Positions 43,001-53,918 of a stretch of DNA of 64,000 nt are shown piece after piece. A program made the position numbers and the translations under genes. How positions within the stretch are numbered: the first letter of the stretch is position 1; each line of letters opens with the position of its first letter. Origin of the DNA: Neoscytalidium dimidiatum (Eukaryota; Ascomycota; Dothideomycetes; Botryosphaeriales; Botryosphaeriaceae); contig CM074702.1 in NCBI GenBank assembly GCA_037367355.1, positions 2,604,001 to 2,668,000 on the forward strand, read 5' to 3'. Below the pieces are notes generated by a model. It was given only the letters and a program-made list of their open reading frames with translations. It did not search any database and was not told where the DNA came from.

Positions 43001-45746
43001 TCCTACCTATTTATTTTCTATTTAGAAACATCCCGGTGTTTCTCCCTAGCTCGTTCCTGCTCCTGGGCTCGTCCCGTCTTGTGGCTGAGTAACGCTAACG
43101 CCGATCACAGGGTACCTCGCTGTAGAGCACTTGGTGTCCCGCATTTACAGATATTCTTGGTTTCTTTTTGTCAACCCTGGCTCGTGGAACTTTCGGTTCC
43201 TGGTGCTTGACTCCTCGAACCGACAGACACAGCTGCCGTGAACACTGTCACAGAAGTGGGCTATGGTGGCGTTGCCTAGGTCAATGAATTACAGGAATTG
43301 ATCTGCACATTGCTTACCCGCAAGAGGTGAGCGGAGAGAGCTGCGGCATCAGCAGTCATATCGGGTGCCCAAGTCCGCTTGCGACCATCATGAAATTCTT
43401 TCAGGAGTGTGGAATGCAATTCTCTCACTCTTTGACATCGAGATCAATATGTAAAGGGTGTTTGTGGAGACGGAACCGTAGTGTCCATATTCGACCACAG
43501 ATTGTGGCTGCTGGACTGCCGCCCGCACTCATGTTGGCCCCTTGATGCTGTAACACGATGCTTGCTGTACACGTGCTTCTCACATGCCGATTCACATGAT
43601 GGGCACACTGTTCATCCAGAATCTCTGAAAGTCCACGTGACTCCATTCGATCCCAGACCGGACCGGAAACTTGGCTACCGAAACGGTATGCCCCCCTCTT
43701 AAAGTATCGTGCGTCGACCCGTAAACCCGCGCTGAGGCAAGGCCACCGACAGGAGATCAGAAAGACCGACAATCCAATTTGATAAAAGCTCTTCCTACGA
43801 GCGTCTGCCCCGCAGTTGTGGGGCGTCCGAAAAGCCAGTCTCGTGGACCGGCGGCGAGCATGGGGTTTGCATGCCACAGCCGTGATCCGACGGGTTTCAG
43901 GCGCCCGCTGCGGCTGCGACCAGTATGTATATAGTCCTGCTCCAGCACGCGGTCGAACGCGGGTACGTATTATCCAACGGTTCGTCTAAGTCCAAGCAAC
44001 GGTGCGGCCGTGAACTCTTGAGCGGAACCGCTTTCGCGCGGTCAACCTTGCCTCTCGCTTATGCCTTTGCACATATCCCGCACGGATTCCCTTGACGCTT
44101 GGGCGTTCTTAGAGGTTCTGCAGGGTATATTCCTCCCACGTATACCGATAAATGGCGCGGCGGTTGGGTCGCCGTCGTTACAGTCCACGCAGAGGTTCAG
44201 GCCACCATAAAGATCGACAAAAATCATCCGACAGCTCGATAGGTGCTCGAGCATTATAGGATCTACTTGCCGAACGGGAAGCAAGAAGAGCCCCGCGTGC
44301 GAGGCTCAGAACGGCACTTGCGCTCGCGGAAGGAAGAAGCAGAGAATACCACAATGATGCAGTCATGTTCTTGAAAATAGCACCGCGATGAGGCTGTTTG
44401 TCTGCACTATCACCTGGTTATCATTAAGCACACACAGAAGCAGGGGGGGTGGTGGCCGAGGATCCTTGTTCCCTGGCCTCCTCTTGTCGGGCCTTCACCC
44501 AGTAACAGTGCGAGGAAGCCGGATCGACGCCTCGCGAGAAGAGAGGGCAGCCCCAGTCTGGATTGCGAGGTACAATATAAGCAGCGCCTAGGCGTCCATC
44601 GTTGCCAGGTGGAAGGGACGCCTTCCGTCCAATCAGGGGGTATGCTGGGGGGTTCTGCTGCGCCGGTGTCGAACGCTCTATAGAGGAAGATGTTCGATGA
44701 TGCTATGCAAGAGTCCGGAACAGGCATAGGTCAGGCAGGTGAGATTGAACGTAGGAAGCTGAAGAGGCAGTGTCGACCGGGGGGTGCAATGAACACGCTG
44801 TGAGGCACGGCCGTGGCCTTCGGGGCTGAGCAGCTGTGGGTGGCCCTGGGAAAGGAAACATAGTTCTGGCGAGATGGAACTTCAAGCGTCTGAAGTCCGG
44901 AAGGAGTCGCCAATGTCTTGTCGTTTGCTTGTGCATGCTATTGTACAGCCCAGAGCATCTCTCGTCTCGTGGGCGAGGCAGATGCATCTCCCGGGAATCG
45001 GGCTATCGAGCCTCGGGGCTCGCCTACGACTATCGCCTTGGATGCTCTGCTGCCGTTGTTCTTGATGATGATGATCGCGATGATGATCGTGATGTAGGAG
45101 GAAAGTACGCAATACAGCATCGGTGCGCCTGGACCACGGCCAGCCGTTTGAGGGCGCAGAGATGATGGCCCGATGGAGGCTCGCGGCCATACGCATCATT
45201 TTAAGGCGTCTTGTCGGAGCATCACATCCACCCCGGGCCTCCCGAGCCATGCATGGGCGACCGGAGGGCCCAGCGCCCCTCGAGCTTTGGAGGTTATTTG
45301 CCCAGCAAGCTTCTGCCTCAAGGATTTGCCGAAAGGCCTGCCGCCTGACCTAGATCTTGATCGTCGACGAAGGATACAGATGTGCTGTCTCGTTGTCGAG
45401 GGTATGTTTGGACGATGCTCACGTACTCGTACGGCAAGCCAGCGGGACGGGCCCGTGACCTCAGTGATGACAGCAGGGAGCGCGGCCTTGGTGGCGATAA
45501 CGGCCGGCGAGGGTGCGGATGGTGTTGAGCGAGCTGGGTCTTGTTCGCACGGACGCCGACTCCAACATGGCGTCATTCCGGGCGCTGGCGCTGGCGCTGG
45601 CATTGGCACAGGCGCGGCGGCTGCGGGGCCCGCCAGAATTTCTGAGGACCATGCCAGCCCAACCCCTCCGCCCGCTCCCTCATCCTCGCAGCTTCCTCCC
45701 GCTCTCTCGCAGCGCTCGCTCCGTCTTCCTGCCCTCGAAGAGAATC

Positions 45747-46818
45747 ATGGCCAACGTCGCTACCTCCTACGCGGGTAATGCCCCGGTTGTCCCGTTACCG
45801 CGCCAGCTGCTCCCACTTCCGTGCTAACACACCCTCTTCGCGTCAGACCCCGTCCACATTGCCGTCATCGGCGGCACCGGCTTGCAGTCGCTCCCGAATT
45901 TCACGCATGTCGCGACTCTCAACATCAGTACGCCATGGGGCCAGCCCTCGTCGCCCGTCTCTGTCCTTCACCATCCCTCCCCGACCACCGGCGAGCCGAT
46001 CCCCGTCGCCTTTCTGTCGCGCCACGGCCTGCACCACGAGCTCGCCCCGCATGAGGTGCCCAATCGTGCCAACATTGCCGCTCTGCGCAGCATAGGCGTG
46101 CGCACCATCATCGCCTTCAGTGCTGTGGGCAGCTTGCAGGAGGAGGTACGCCCGCGCGACTTCGTCGTGCCGGACCAGATCATCGACCGCACCAAGGGCA
46201 TTCGTCCGTTCACGTTTTTCGAGGGTGGCATGGTTGGCCATGTCGGTTTCGGCGACCCTTTCGATGAGGGCCTTGCAAAGGTTGTCAGGAAGTGCGGTCA
46301 CAGCCTGGAGGGTGAAGGTGTCACTCTGCACGACCGGGGCACGCTTATATGCATGGGTAGGAGCCCCTTCCCCCCGTCTCGTGCACCACGCATGCTCGAC
46401 GTGCTAACCGTTTTCTGCAGAGGGCCCCCAGTTTTCCACCCGTGCCGAATCGAACCTGTACCGTAGCTGGGGCGGGACCGTCATCAACATGTCCGCCCTG
46501 CCCGAGGCAAAGCTCGCTCGTGAAGCCGAAATCGCATACCAAATGATCTGCATGGCAACGGATTACGACTGCTGGCATACTACCGAAGACGTTAACGTCG
46601 AGATGGTCATGGGCCACATGAAAGCCAACAGCGAGAACGCCCGCCGCTTCATTGGCGCAGTGTTGGATGCCCTGAGCGCGCAGGACCACAGCGACCTGGT
46701 TCTGGCCAAACACCTGGAGAGCCAGTCAAAGTTCTCGGGCAGCATCACTAAGCCCGAAGGCAGGAACAAGGAGGCCGTGGAGAAGCTGAGCTGGTTGTTC
46801 CCGGGCTACTTTGCATGA
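45747..46818 (+). CDS. MEU1: S-methyl-5'-thioadenosine phosphorylase
   Basis: Converts methylthioadenosine plus phosphate to adenine and methylthioribose-1-phosphate in the methionine salvage pathway. Exons 45747-45774, 45847-46356 and 46421-46818 give 311 aa. The 72-nt first intron falls right after MANVATSYA, and the second splits MEG of the MEGPQFSTRAES motif. Family landmarks: VIGGTGLQSLP near the N-terminus, LAPHEVPNRANI, VPDQIIDRTKGI, EGPQFSTRAES (phosphate/nucleoside site), INMSALPEAKLAREAEI and MATDYDCWH (base specificity region). Length is close to the fungal norm, somewhat longer than human MTAP. A homotrimeric cytosolic enzyme is expected from the family. Confidence 0.96.
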
Positions 46819-48306
46819 ACATAGAGGGTTCGTCTGGCTTTCACACCCCCCCTCCTTTTTTTGTGAAAGAAATTGGCTGGGGACTTGATCTTCATGAACA
46901 TAGAGCATTTGCGTATAGATGTCAAAGGTGATTTGACCGTGTCAGCATCTTCCTGATCCTCGCTGACCATTCCGCCAGGCCGTTTCAACACGACCGGCTC
47001 GTTAGCTTTGGCTTGCGGCTTCACAATTGCCCATCTTCTTCGGTGGTGACTCCGTGCCCGATTATCGCTACTGCGATCCAACCGTGACCATGATGAAAAT
47101 ACCAACTTACCATGCGGTCGAAACAGCAGACTTCTAAACCACTGCCATGATAATTGATCTCACGTCCGGTTTCGTTTACAGCTGTGCGCCTCAGCAAGGC
47201 AGCACCACTTCCTGGGTGGCGCGCATCATCCAGGACCAAGACGCGCAGTACGCCCACCAACCGCCAACTTGATCCCACGCAGACAAAAGAGGCTGAGTTG
47301 AGGTTTGTCTGCCCTGCAGGCTACCTACTTCATGGTTCCCCCACGGACATGTTTTTTTTTTTTTTTTGCCGGGCATTACATAAATACGACGTATGGCCGT
47401 GCAATGGAGAATCGAGTCTTTCTCCGGACTTCTGCCTCATATGGCGGGCTATGCCCGACTGACTACTGAAACAGAAGAGCACGACAGCACCATTTTCGCT
47501 TCAGATCCGCTTATCGACCACTACCCATCAAGGGCACACTGATCTTCTACTACCTATCTACGGATCACTAGCCAGTTGATTCTCTGTCTGCTATCGCCAG
47601 CTGCCGGTCGCCAGTTGCTAGATATTGCACCGATCTCGACGCGTGTTGAGCCTAGGAGCCAGCTCGTACCCAGCCTAGTACTCATCCAGTACTAAGCCTC
47701 ATGGTCTACGTCCAGTCGGTCTGGCGAACGCCGAGTCTAGTAATTAGCAATTAGGAAGTAGCTGATAAGGAGAGGGACAAGGGTTGAACATAGATGGTGG
47801 GTAAGTTGTTTGATTGCTATCTGCCTGAGTATTGCCTGACCATCTACCTGTTGCTGGCCTGATTGCTGTCCACGCCAGCCTCTGGTTTTCTCGGCCATCC
47901 AGCTACCAGCTGGCCGCCAGTCGGGCCGGTGCGTCGGCCACGCCGCGAGCGCCAGCTTCCAGCAAGGAGGGGTTTTGCTATGAAAAGCGAGAGTCAAGTG
48001 GTCCTGTCTCCTTCTTCCGATCTGGTAGTTACCCGGACACAGGCCGCCGTATCCCGACTCTCCATGTCTCCTTTGTTTCGAAAAGTAGCAACTCATGAGC
48101 TCGTCCAAATGCTCCGAGACACACGATCTGATTTTCAAGGGTATCTGTCCGTATTACCTGTCCGCCATCAATTTCAACTTTCGACCTTCGCCGCCATCAT
48201 CAACGGTTCCATAGTCGTTATTTCCGAAGGCCAACTCTCTCTCTTCGTACAGACAAGGAGAACCAGCTGCACCGACTCAACAGCAGGCCTGGATTGGTGT
48301 TCCCAC
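46819..48306. other. Intergenic, convergent 3' ends
   Basis: Between MTA phosphorylase (plus) and the PAP2 phosphatase (minus). It contains a T16 run at 47352-47367. No gene is recognised. Confidence 0.5.
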
Positions 48307-49738
48307 TTAGACCATTTGTTCCGGAGCCCTTCTGGAGGCGTCCTTGGACGGCGGGACCGGCCTCCTATCAACACTGTGCCTCGTCGCGGCGCTGCCGCTC
48401 GGATAGCCGTAGCCGTGGGTAGCACCGTTCGACGAGGGCCCGGCCGTGACGTCGGCCGTACCGCCCGGGCCAGCATAGCCGCCAACGGCGCTGGCGTCGA
48501 AGGGCGCGCCGCCGTAGCTTGACCAGGCCTCGGGAGCGCCCCAGCCCGCCTGGCGGGTCCAAAGGGCGTCGTGGAAGCCGGCGAAGAGCTCGGCGGCGTG
48601 GCCGGCGCCGTAGGTGAAGGGCACGTCGCGCCGCAGCGGGATGTGGTTGAAGCGAAAGTCCCACACGCTGGCGTAGACCATGCGGTAGCTGGTGAAGGCC
48701 ATCAGCGTCCCGATGCAGGCGCCCGCCACCACGTCGTACCAATTGTGAAACTCGTCGATGGTCAGGGCGCCGGCGATCAGGGTGGCGCCCAGCAGCGGGG
48801 CCATGACGGCGATCAGCTTCCACATGGCCGGGTGGTAGTTGGACGTCAGCTTGAGCTTGGCGTTCAGGTAGAGCGACAGAAAGACGAAGCCGGCGAAGGC
48901 GGCGGTCGAGTGGCCTGACGGGAAGGACTCGAGCGAGTCGTCGATCTGGTCCGGGTCGCCGGTGCAGATGGTACGGTCGTACATGATGCCGCGCAGGCCG
49001 TTGCCGCTGTTGGTGCCCGTGAGAGGCACCGCGGGCTTGCAGACGTCAAGCTGGCGTAGGAAGAGCAGTCAGCCGAGCGTTGTCGGTGGGTTTCCCCGGC
49101 GAACGAGACTTACGAAATGGGGACGGAGGCCGCCAATGAGCTAAACTACCGTCAGCGGTCACGGTCTTGTGTCTGTACGCAGGCGAACTCCTCACCCATT
49201 TCAGGAAGACCTGGAAGACGGCGGCGGTGATCAGGGAGTAGAGAAGGCCGATGGTGGCATTGTTGACGTCCCAGAAACTGCGGATGCGGATCTGCACGAT
49301 CAGGAAGACGGCGATGGGAACAAGAGCGGCGAGCAGGGCAGCGGCCCAGATGGGAACGATCTCGTGGCGCAGCGGGTAGGCGAACTCCGGGTAGACGATC
49401 TCACCGTTCTCGAAGTAGACGGGGAATGAACGTGAGGGAGCAGGCTTGGCCTCGTAGACCCCCAGGCCAACTGCACCCATGCAGGCCATGGTGAGGATGT
49501 CGGGCCTGATGTAGGCGTCAACGGCAGCTCGACGGGCCAGGGAATGGGAGGGGAGCACTCACCAGGTGGTCTTCAGCCACTGACCGAACGAAGGCCTTTT
49601 GTTCAGCGAGCCACCGGCGGGCCATGCGTGCTTCCCGGCGGCGTGGTCGGGACGGCCGTTCTGCACGACTGGAGCGGTGCTGGCGGTGCCATTATCAGCA
49701 GTCTCGGCGGTGGCCGGGCGACTGTTGAAGAAACGCAT
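48307..49738 (-). CDS. PAP2-family membrane lipid phosphatase (DPP1/LPP1-like)
   Basis: Exons 49738-49563, 49505-49196, 49140-49114 (27 nt) and 49050-48307; joined 418 aa. Predicted to dephosphorylate phosphatidate or diacylglycerol pyrophosphate. About six hydrophobic segments are visible. Phosphatase motif 1 is K-x6-RP in KWLIGGLRP, built across the 27-nt exon. Motif 2 is SFPSGHSTAAF. Motif 3 is reduced to DEFHNWYD: the catalytic His and Asp are there, but the Arg of the canonical SRx5Hx3D is replaced by Leu. MRFFNSR.. at 49738 is the likelier start; an in-frame upstream ATG also exists. The C-terminal tail is Gly/Ser-rich. Substrate cannot be fixed. Confidence 0.9.
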
Positions 49739-50400
49739 GGTGTTGAGGATGTGGTAGCTAACAGCCACTGGCGGAAAGCTGCGGCTGAGATGCGGTGCGG
49801 CTGGGAGGGCGTAGGCAGCTGACGAGGTGGCTCGAGGCCTTTGTATACACGCTGGCGGCCGAGAAGCAGTCGACGCGCGCCGTCGAGCACATCGCCCAAA
49901 ACTTGGCAGAGCTTGTCGTGAGCTTGTCTGCGGGAAGCGGTGAGTGACGCAATATCCCTGTCATGCGGTCACGTGCCGTGGTGTCCGTTCCGTTCGCGCC
50001 AATCCGGCTCAACCTGAACAGCTGGCGTCGAGGCCGTCCGGACAGTGCCAGCCAGCGGCCGTGGCCGTTTCCCGGCGCGCTCGCATCGTCGACTCGGTAG
50101 ATGGGACCGCCGCCTTTCGCTTGGATGCCGATGCATCTTCGCATCACCTGCTGCATTGGCCAGAGGGGCCGGCTCTGGTCAGGCCTGGATCTTTTCGCGC
50201 GCAGAGAGCAGAGACGAGGCTCTGCGTATGCTAAGCACGACGTGCCGGGACCGTCGGCGTCGGCGAGCGCGATGCAATAGCGAGACCTCTCCACTGTTTT
50301 GCCGATGGTTCCTGGCGTGCGAGCCGGGCCGCGTTGGCCTTCGCTTCCCGCTAGTTTCTGCGTACACACAGTACACGGTTCCAGCACTCACGCCGTGGTG

Positions 50401-50444
50401 CCCTCACCCTCGCCCTCGCCCTCGCCCTCGCCCTCGCCCTCGCC
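50401..50444. repeat. Hexanucleotide (ccctcg)n
   Basis: About seven near-perfect tandem copies. Confidence 0.95.
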
Positions 50445-50900
50445 TGCAGCCGTCGCTCCCACCCCCTCCCTGAGAGTCGTCCCTGCGCTCCTTCTTGACC
50501 GGAGGACACGCGTCGCGCGCGCCCTCGACCCAGTGGCTACCCTCTCATGCTTCAGCGCGCCATGTCGCATCCAGGCTGCGCTCCGCCGGACCTCGCGCTC
50601 TTGCTCTTCGCTTATACATGCTGCTTGGTTAGACCGCGGCTCGTGCAGGCTCCCCCCCGCGCCATTGGCCCGAATCGCCAGCCTTCGCGTGGCCCCTGAT
50701 TATCAACGCCTGTTTCTACCGAAATGACCGACAAGCCCGGCCACCGTGCCGTCACATGGAGATCTCAATGGCCCTGCGACCTTCTCGCCGTGCTTGGCCA
50801 CGCAGAACCCAACCTCTGCTTAGCCCGCTTTAGGCAGGCAACCGTCGGGCCAGTCCCGGCATCTCGCCTGTTGGCATTGGCACCCAGCCTGTGCCCGCGG

Positions 50901-50906
50901 TATAAG
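50901..50906 (+). promoter_or_regulatory. TATA-like element upstream of the EEP-jacalin gene
   Basis: tataag in a GC-rich context (gcggtataagagcc), 98 nt upstream of the ATG at 51004; suitable position for a core promoter. Confidence 0.5.
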
Positions 50907-50964
50907 AGCCATCCTCCATGCCGCCCTGCAGGCCGGCAGCGTCGTCAAGCCGTCCGCAGGGAAC

Positions 50965-50991
50965 AGCTCCAGCTCCAGCTCCAGCTCCAGC
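50965..50991. repeat. Hexanucleotide (agctcc)n in the 5' leader
   Basis: Four to five copies of agctcc ending 12 nt before the ATG at 51004, probably within the transcribed leader. Confidence 0.9.
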
Positions 50992-51003
50992 CTCGTCGCC
51001 GCA

Positions 51004-52460
51004 ATGGCCCGCTCAAAGTCCATCGCTCTCCTGGCCTCGGCCATCCCCGCTGCCCTTGGCGCCACCACCGGCTCCCTCACTGCCCTGTCCATGAACGTCG
51101 CCGGCCTGCCGGAGATCTTGCAGAATAACGACGTTCCCGGCGACAAGACCACAAACACCGCCTCGATTGGCCGGAAATTCGCCGAGTATGGTTACGACAT
51201 CATCCACGTTCAGGAGGATTTCAACTACCACGCCACCCTGTACGAATACGACACCCATCCCTACCGCACCGCCACCAGCGGCGGCGTGCCCTTCGGCTCG
51301 GGATTGAATACGCTGTCCAACTTCGACTGGATCAATTTCACTCGTGTCAAATGGGATGCGTGCTCCAACGCCTCTGGTGCCGACTGCTTGACTCCAAAGG
51401 GCTTTACCTTCATGCGGGTGAAGGTCGACGATGGCGTCTGGGTAGATGTGTACAACCTGCACGCGGACGCGGGGTATGTGAATTTCCTTGCCCGAAATCA
51501 GCCTGGGGAGACATGATGCGTGATCTCCTATGTTCAAGCGCAGCATCCATCTCCTCTTCCCTTCCAGGAACTGCCCCGTCTCTCCTCACGGCCGCGCTCG
51601 CTGACAACGCCGCTAGCACCGAGGACGGCGACGAGACAGCCCGCACCTCCAACATCAGACAAGTCGCAGACTACATCGACACGTGGTCTGTCGGCAATGC
51701 TGTCCTTGTTTTCGGCGATACCAACTCGCGCTACACCCGCGTGGCCGACAACATCGCCGTCTTCACCTCCCAGAACGGCCTGACCGACGCCTGGGTCGAG
51801 CTGGAACATGCCGGCACTCCGCCCAGCACCGAGTCGCTGTGCTCCAACCCCAGCACCACCGATGCCTGTGAGACGGTAGATAAGCTGTTCTACCGCGGCT
51901 CCAAGCTGCTCACCCTCTCCGCCACGGACTTCCGCTACGACTCGAACAACTTCCTCCAGGCCAACGGCTCCATCCTCTCGGACCACAACCCCATCCTGGT
52001 CTCTTTTGACTGGAGCGTCTCCTCATCTCTCCGCCAATCCAACTTCTGGGGCGGGCCCCACGGCACCTGGTTCTCCGACGTTCCGTCCCTGCCGTCCTCT
52101 CCTTCGCCGTCCGGCGCGACCATCACTCTCCGCGGCGCCGAGCGTGTCGACGGCGTCGGCATCGCCCTGGCTGACGGCACCGCTTTCGCACACGGTGGTA
52201 CGGGCGGCACGGAGGCGAGCCTGGCTCTTGCGGACGGTGAGTACGTCAACAGCGTGTACCTGTGCCAGGACAAGTACAACGACCACACCAGGATCTTCTA
52301 CTTCAAGGCGACCACGAGCACTGGCCAGACGGTCAGCACAGGCGCCGAGACCAGCGACTGCGTGACCTACGACGCGCCGGCCGGCTTTGGGCTGGTGGGC
52401 TTCGTGGGGCAGGACGGCGACGAGGTGGACCAGTTGGCGTTGGTCTGGGGGAGCGTTTGA
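51004..52460 (+). CDS. Secreted endonuclease/exonuclease/phosphatase-fold enzyme with jacalin-like C-terminal domain
   Basis: Exons 51004-51473 and 51617-52460 (143-nt intron, gtatgt..cgctag), 437 aa. Residues 1-20 form a signal peptide (ALLASAIPAALGA). The DNase I-like fold shows MNVAGLPE near 30, the metal-binding Glu in IIHVQEDF near 71, NLHADAG near 155, GDTNSRYT and the catalytic pair SDHNP. Similar secreted fungal enzymes are annotated as sphingomyelinase or inositol-phosphatase-like (family knowledge). The last 90 residues (ITLRGAERVDGVGIALADGT ... GFGLVGFVGQDGDEVDQLAL) match a jacalin-type beta-prism lectin. The splice choice was set by frame and by the family-like NLHADAGTEDGDETAR junction; a nearer acceptor at ttccag would shift frame. 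A substrate-targeting lectin is inference. Confidence 0.87.
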
Positions 52461-53918
52461 GCGATGCAAGGGAAGGGGTTCAAGGGGATGAGCCTCGGGG
52501 GATGGGTCTCAGGGAATTGACCGAGCGTGTACGTCGAACGATGATTAATAAAAATTCCGGCGACGACCGACATGAAAGATGTGCCACGTACGGGTCGTGA
52601 AAGCTCGTGCTCAACGAGAGATTTTCCGCGCACGCTTCGTCAGGGACGTCGATGGTGCAAGGCGTATGTCTCCCTTCGTCTGCTCGGCTGTCGATGGGTG
52701 CTTTGCTATGCCGGTCCGGAAGAGTTGCAGACACCAGATCATTTCGTGGGCAGTCAGGACGGTCAGCGAAGTGTAGGTGCCATCGGTTTCCCAGAAGCTG
52801 ATTCATGTCCAGGCAGCTGCTTCCGTCGCCTGCGTGCATGTTCGCCCGTGGTTGTGATACTCCGGGAGGCCGCCCCAAAGAGCCAAGGAGCGGGCAAAGC
52901 TCCTGGTTCTTCGGTGGCGCGAGACCGCTGACGTCTGGAATATACGAGTTCGGCCCCCGGAGAACTCGAAAGGCGGTGGATCGATGGATTGCGCACACGG
53001 GAACCCGCGCAGAGTTCCGCTCCAAGCTCCAGCTCGAGATGTCCGCATGCGATGGTGTTTGCTCTAGTGGGACCTGTCGGCGGGCGAGAGGTCCGACACT
53101 CGACCAATTGACCAGCCGGCCGTGCTATCTTGCGGTGCTGGCCCAATAGGGACTTGCGGCTCTTTTCTCATCGTCGGAGACGAGAAGAGCTGGACAAGCC
53201 GGCGAGATTTAGGGCTGGCAATCCGCTGGTTTGGGAAAGCTTGTAATGAGCGTCGTACGAGCTCACCGGGGCCGACCTGCATGGAGGCCAATCGGATCAG
53301 CCGTTGACGTATCCACACGGCCCACGGATGTTGACCGCGGTGAAGCTCAAGATGCTAAGATCTGAGAAAGTAGCTACGTGGTGCCCCTTCGACTAGGAAT
53401 TGACGGCCGTAGTGCAGAAGTCCGAGCACGGAGGGGGAACGAGGCATAGGAACGTGCTTGGGGTTCCTTCGGTATCGATTCCTCGTTGGTGCTGAAGGAT
53501 TTCGGCTTCGGTCCCCGATGGGCACTGCGGCTTGCAGACCTCAGCCTCATCATCTCCCGGTTCTGGCGGGCGATACTCTGCATGCTTCTTGACCGGGCAT
53601 TTACAGCGGAAAGAGGAGATCCGAGCCGTACAAGCTTTGAACTGGGTTCCCCGAGGCGCATCACCACGAGTTTGTGCGGGTCTTAGCGGGATCCGGAGGT
53701 GGTCCGCGTGGAGAAATCAGCTCTTTTGTCCCCGCGTGTGGCGGCTATGTTGCTTTGGTGTGATTCTTCCTTCTGGAAACCCCAGGGGGTACGGGGGTGC
53801 AGACTCCTGATTGCGTGCGTGCTCATGTCTCAGCATACATTGGGACCCACGAGAGCTACGAATGATGAATCGGTGATTCGTACGGCTAGGCGCCTCTTGT
53901 AGAAACGCAGTATTTCAA
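52461..53918. other. Intergenic
   Basis: 1.46 kb with only short, unconvincing frames. It may include an unrecognised N-terminal exon of the decayed ferric reductase downstream. Confidence 0.45.

Larger units (their letters stand above)
38498..45746. other. 7.2-kb repeat-rich stretch without a convincing gene
   Basis: Divergent region between the PAK kinase and the MTA phosphorylase. The proximal 1.6 kb is extremely GC-rich and simple-sequence: gcga tetramers (38614-38639), agccc pentamers (39151-39180), a cg run (38971-38984), ctgccctct-like blocks (39810-39885) and a G-rich cluster (39982-40018). From about 40.7 to 45.7 kb composition is ordinary but the frames found (the longest 219 codons, 41587-42246) have no domain, and their amino-acid content is not protein-like. 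A ggcgct trimer-type repeat (45578-45605) lies just before the MTA phosphorylase. Confidence 0.5.
49739..51003. other. Divergent intergenic region (PAP2 / secreted EEP enzyme)
   Basis: 1.27 kb with a (ccctcg)n hexamer array at 50401-50444 and an (agctcc)n array at 50965-50991 immediately before the next ATG. No gene is recognised. Confidence 0.55.
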
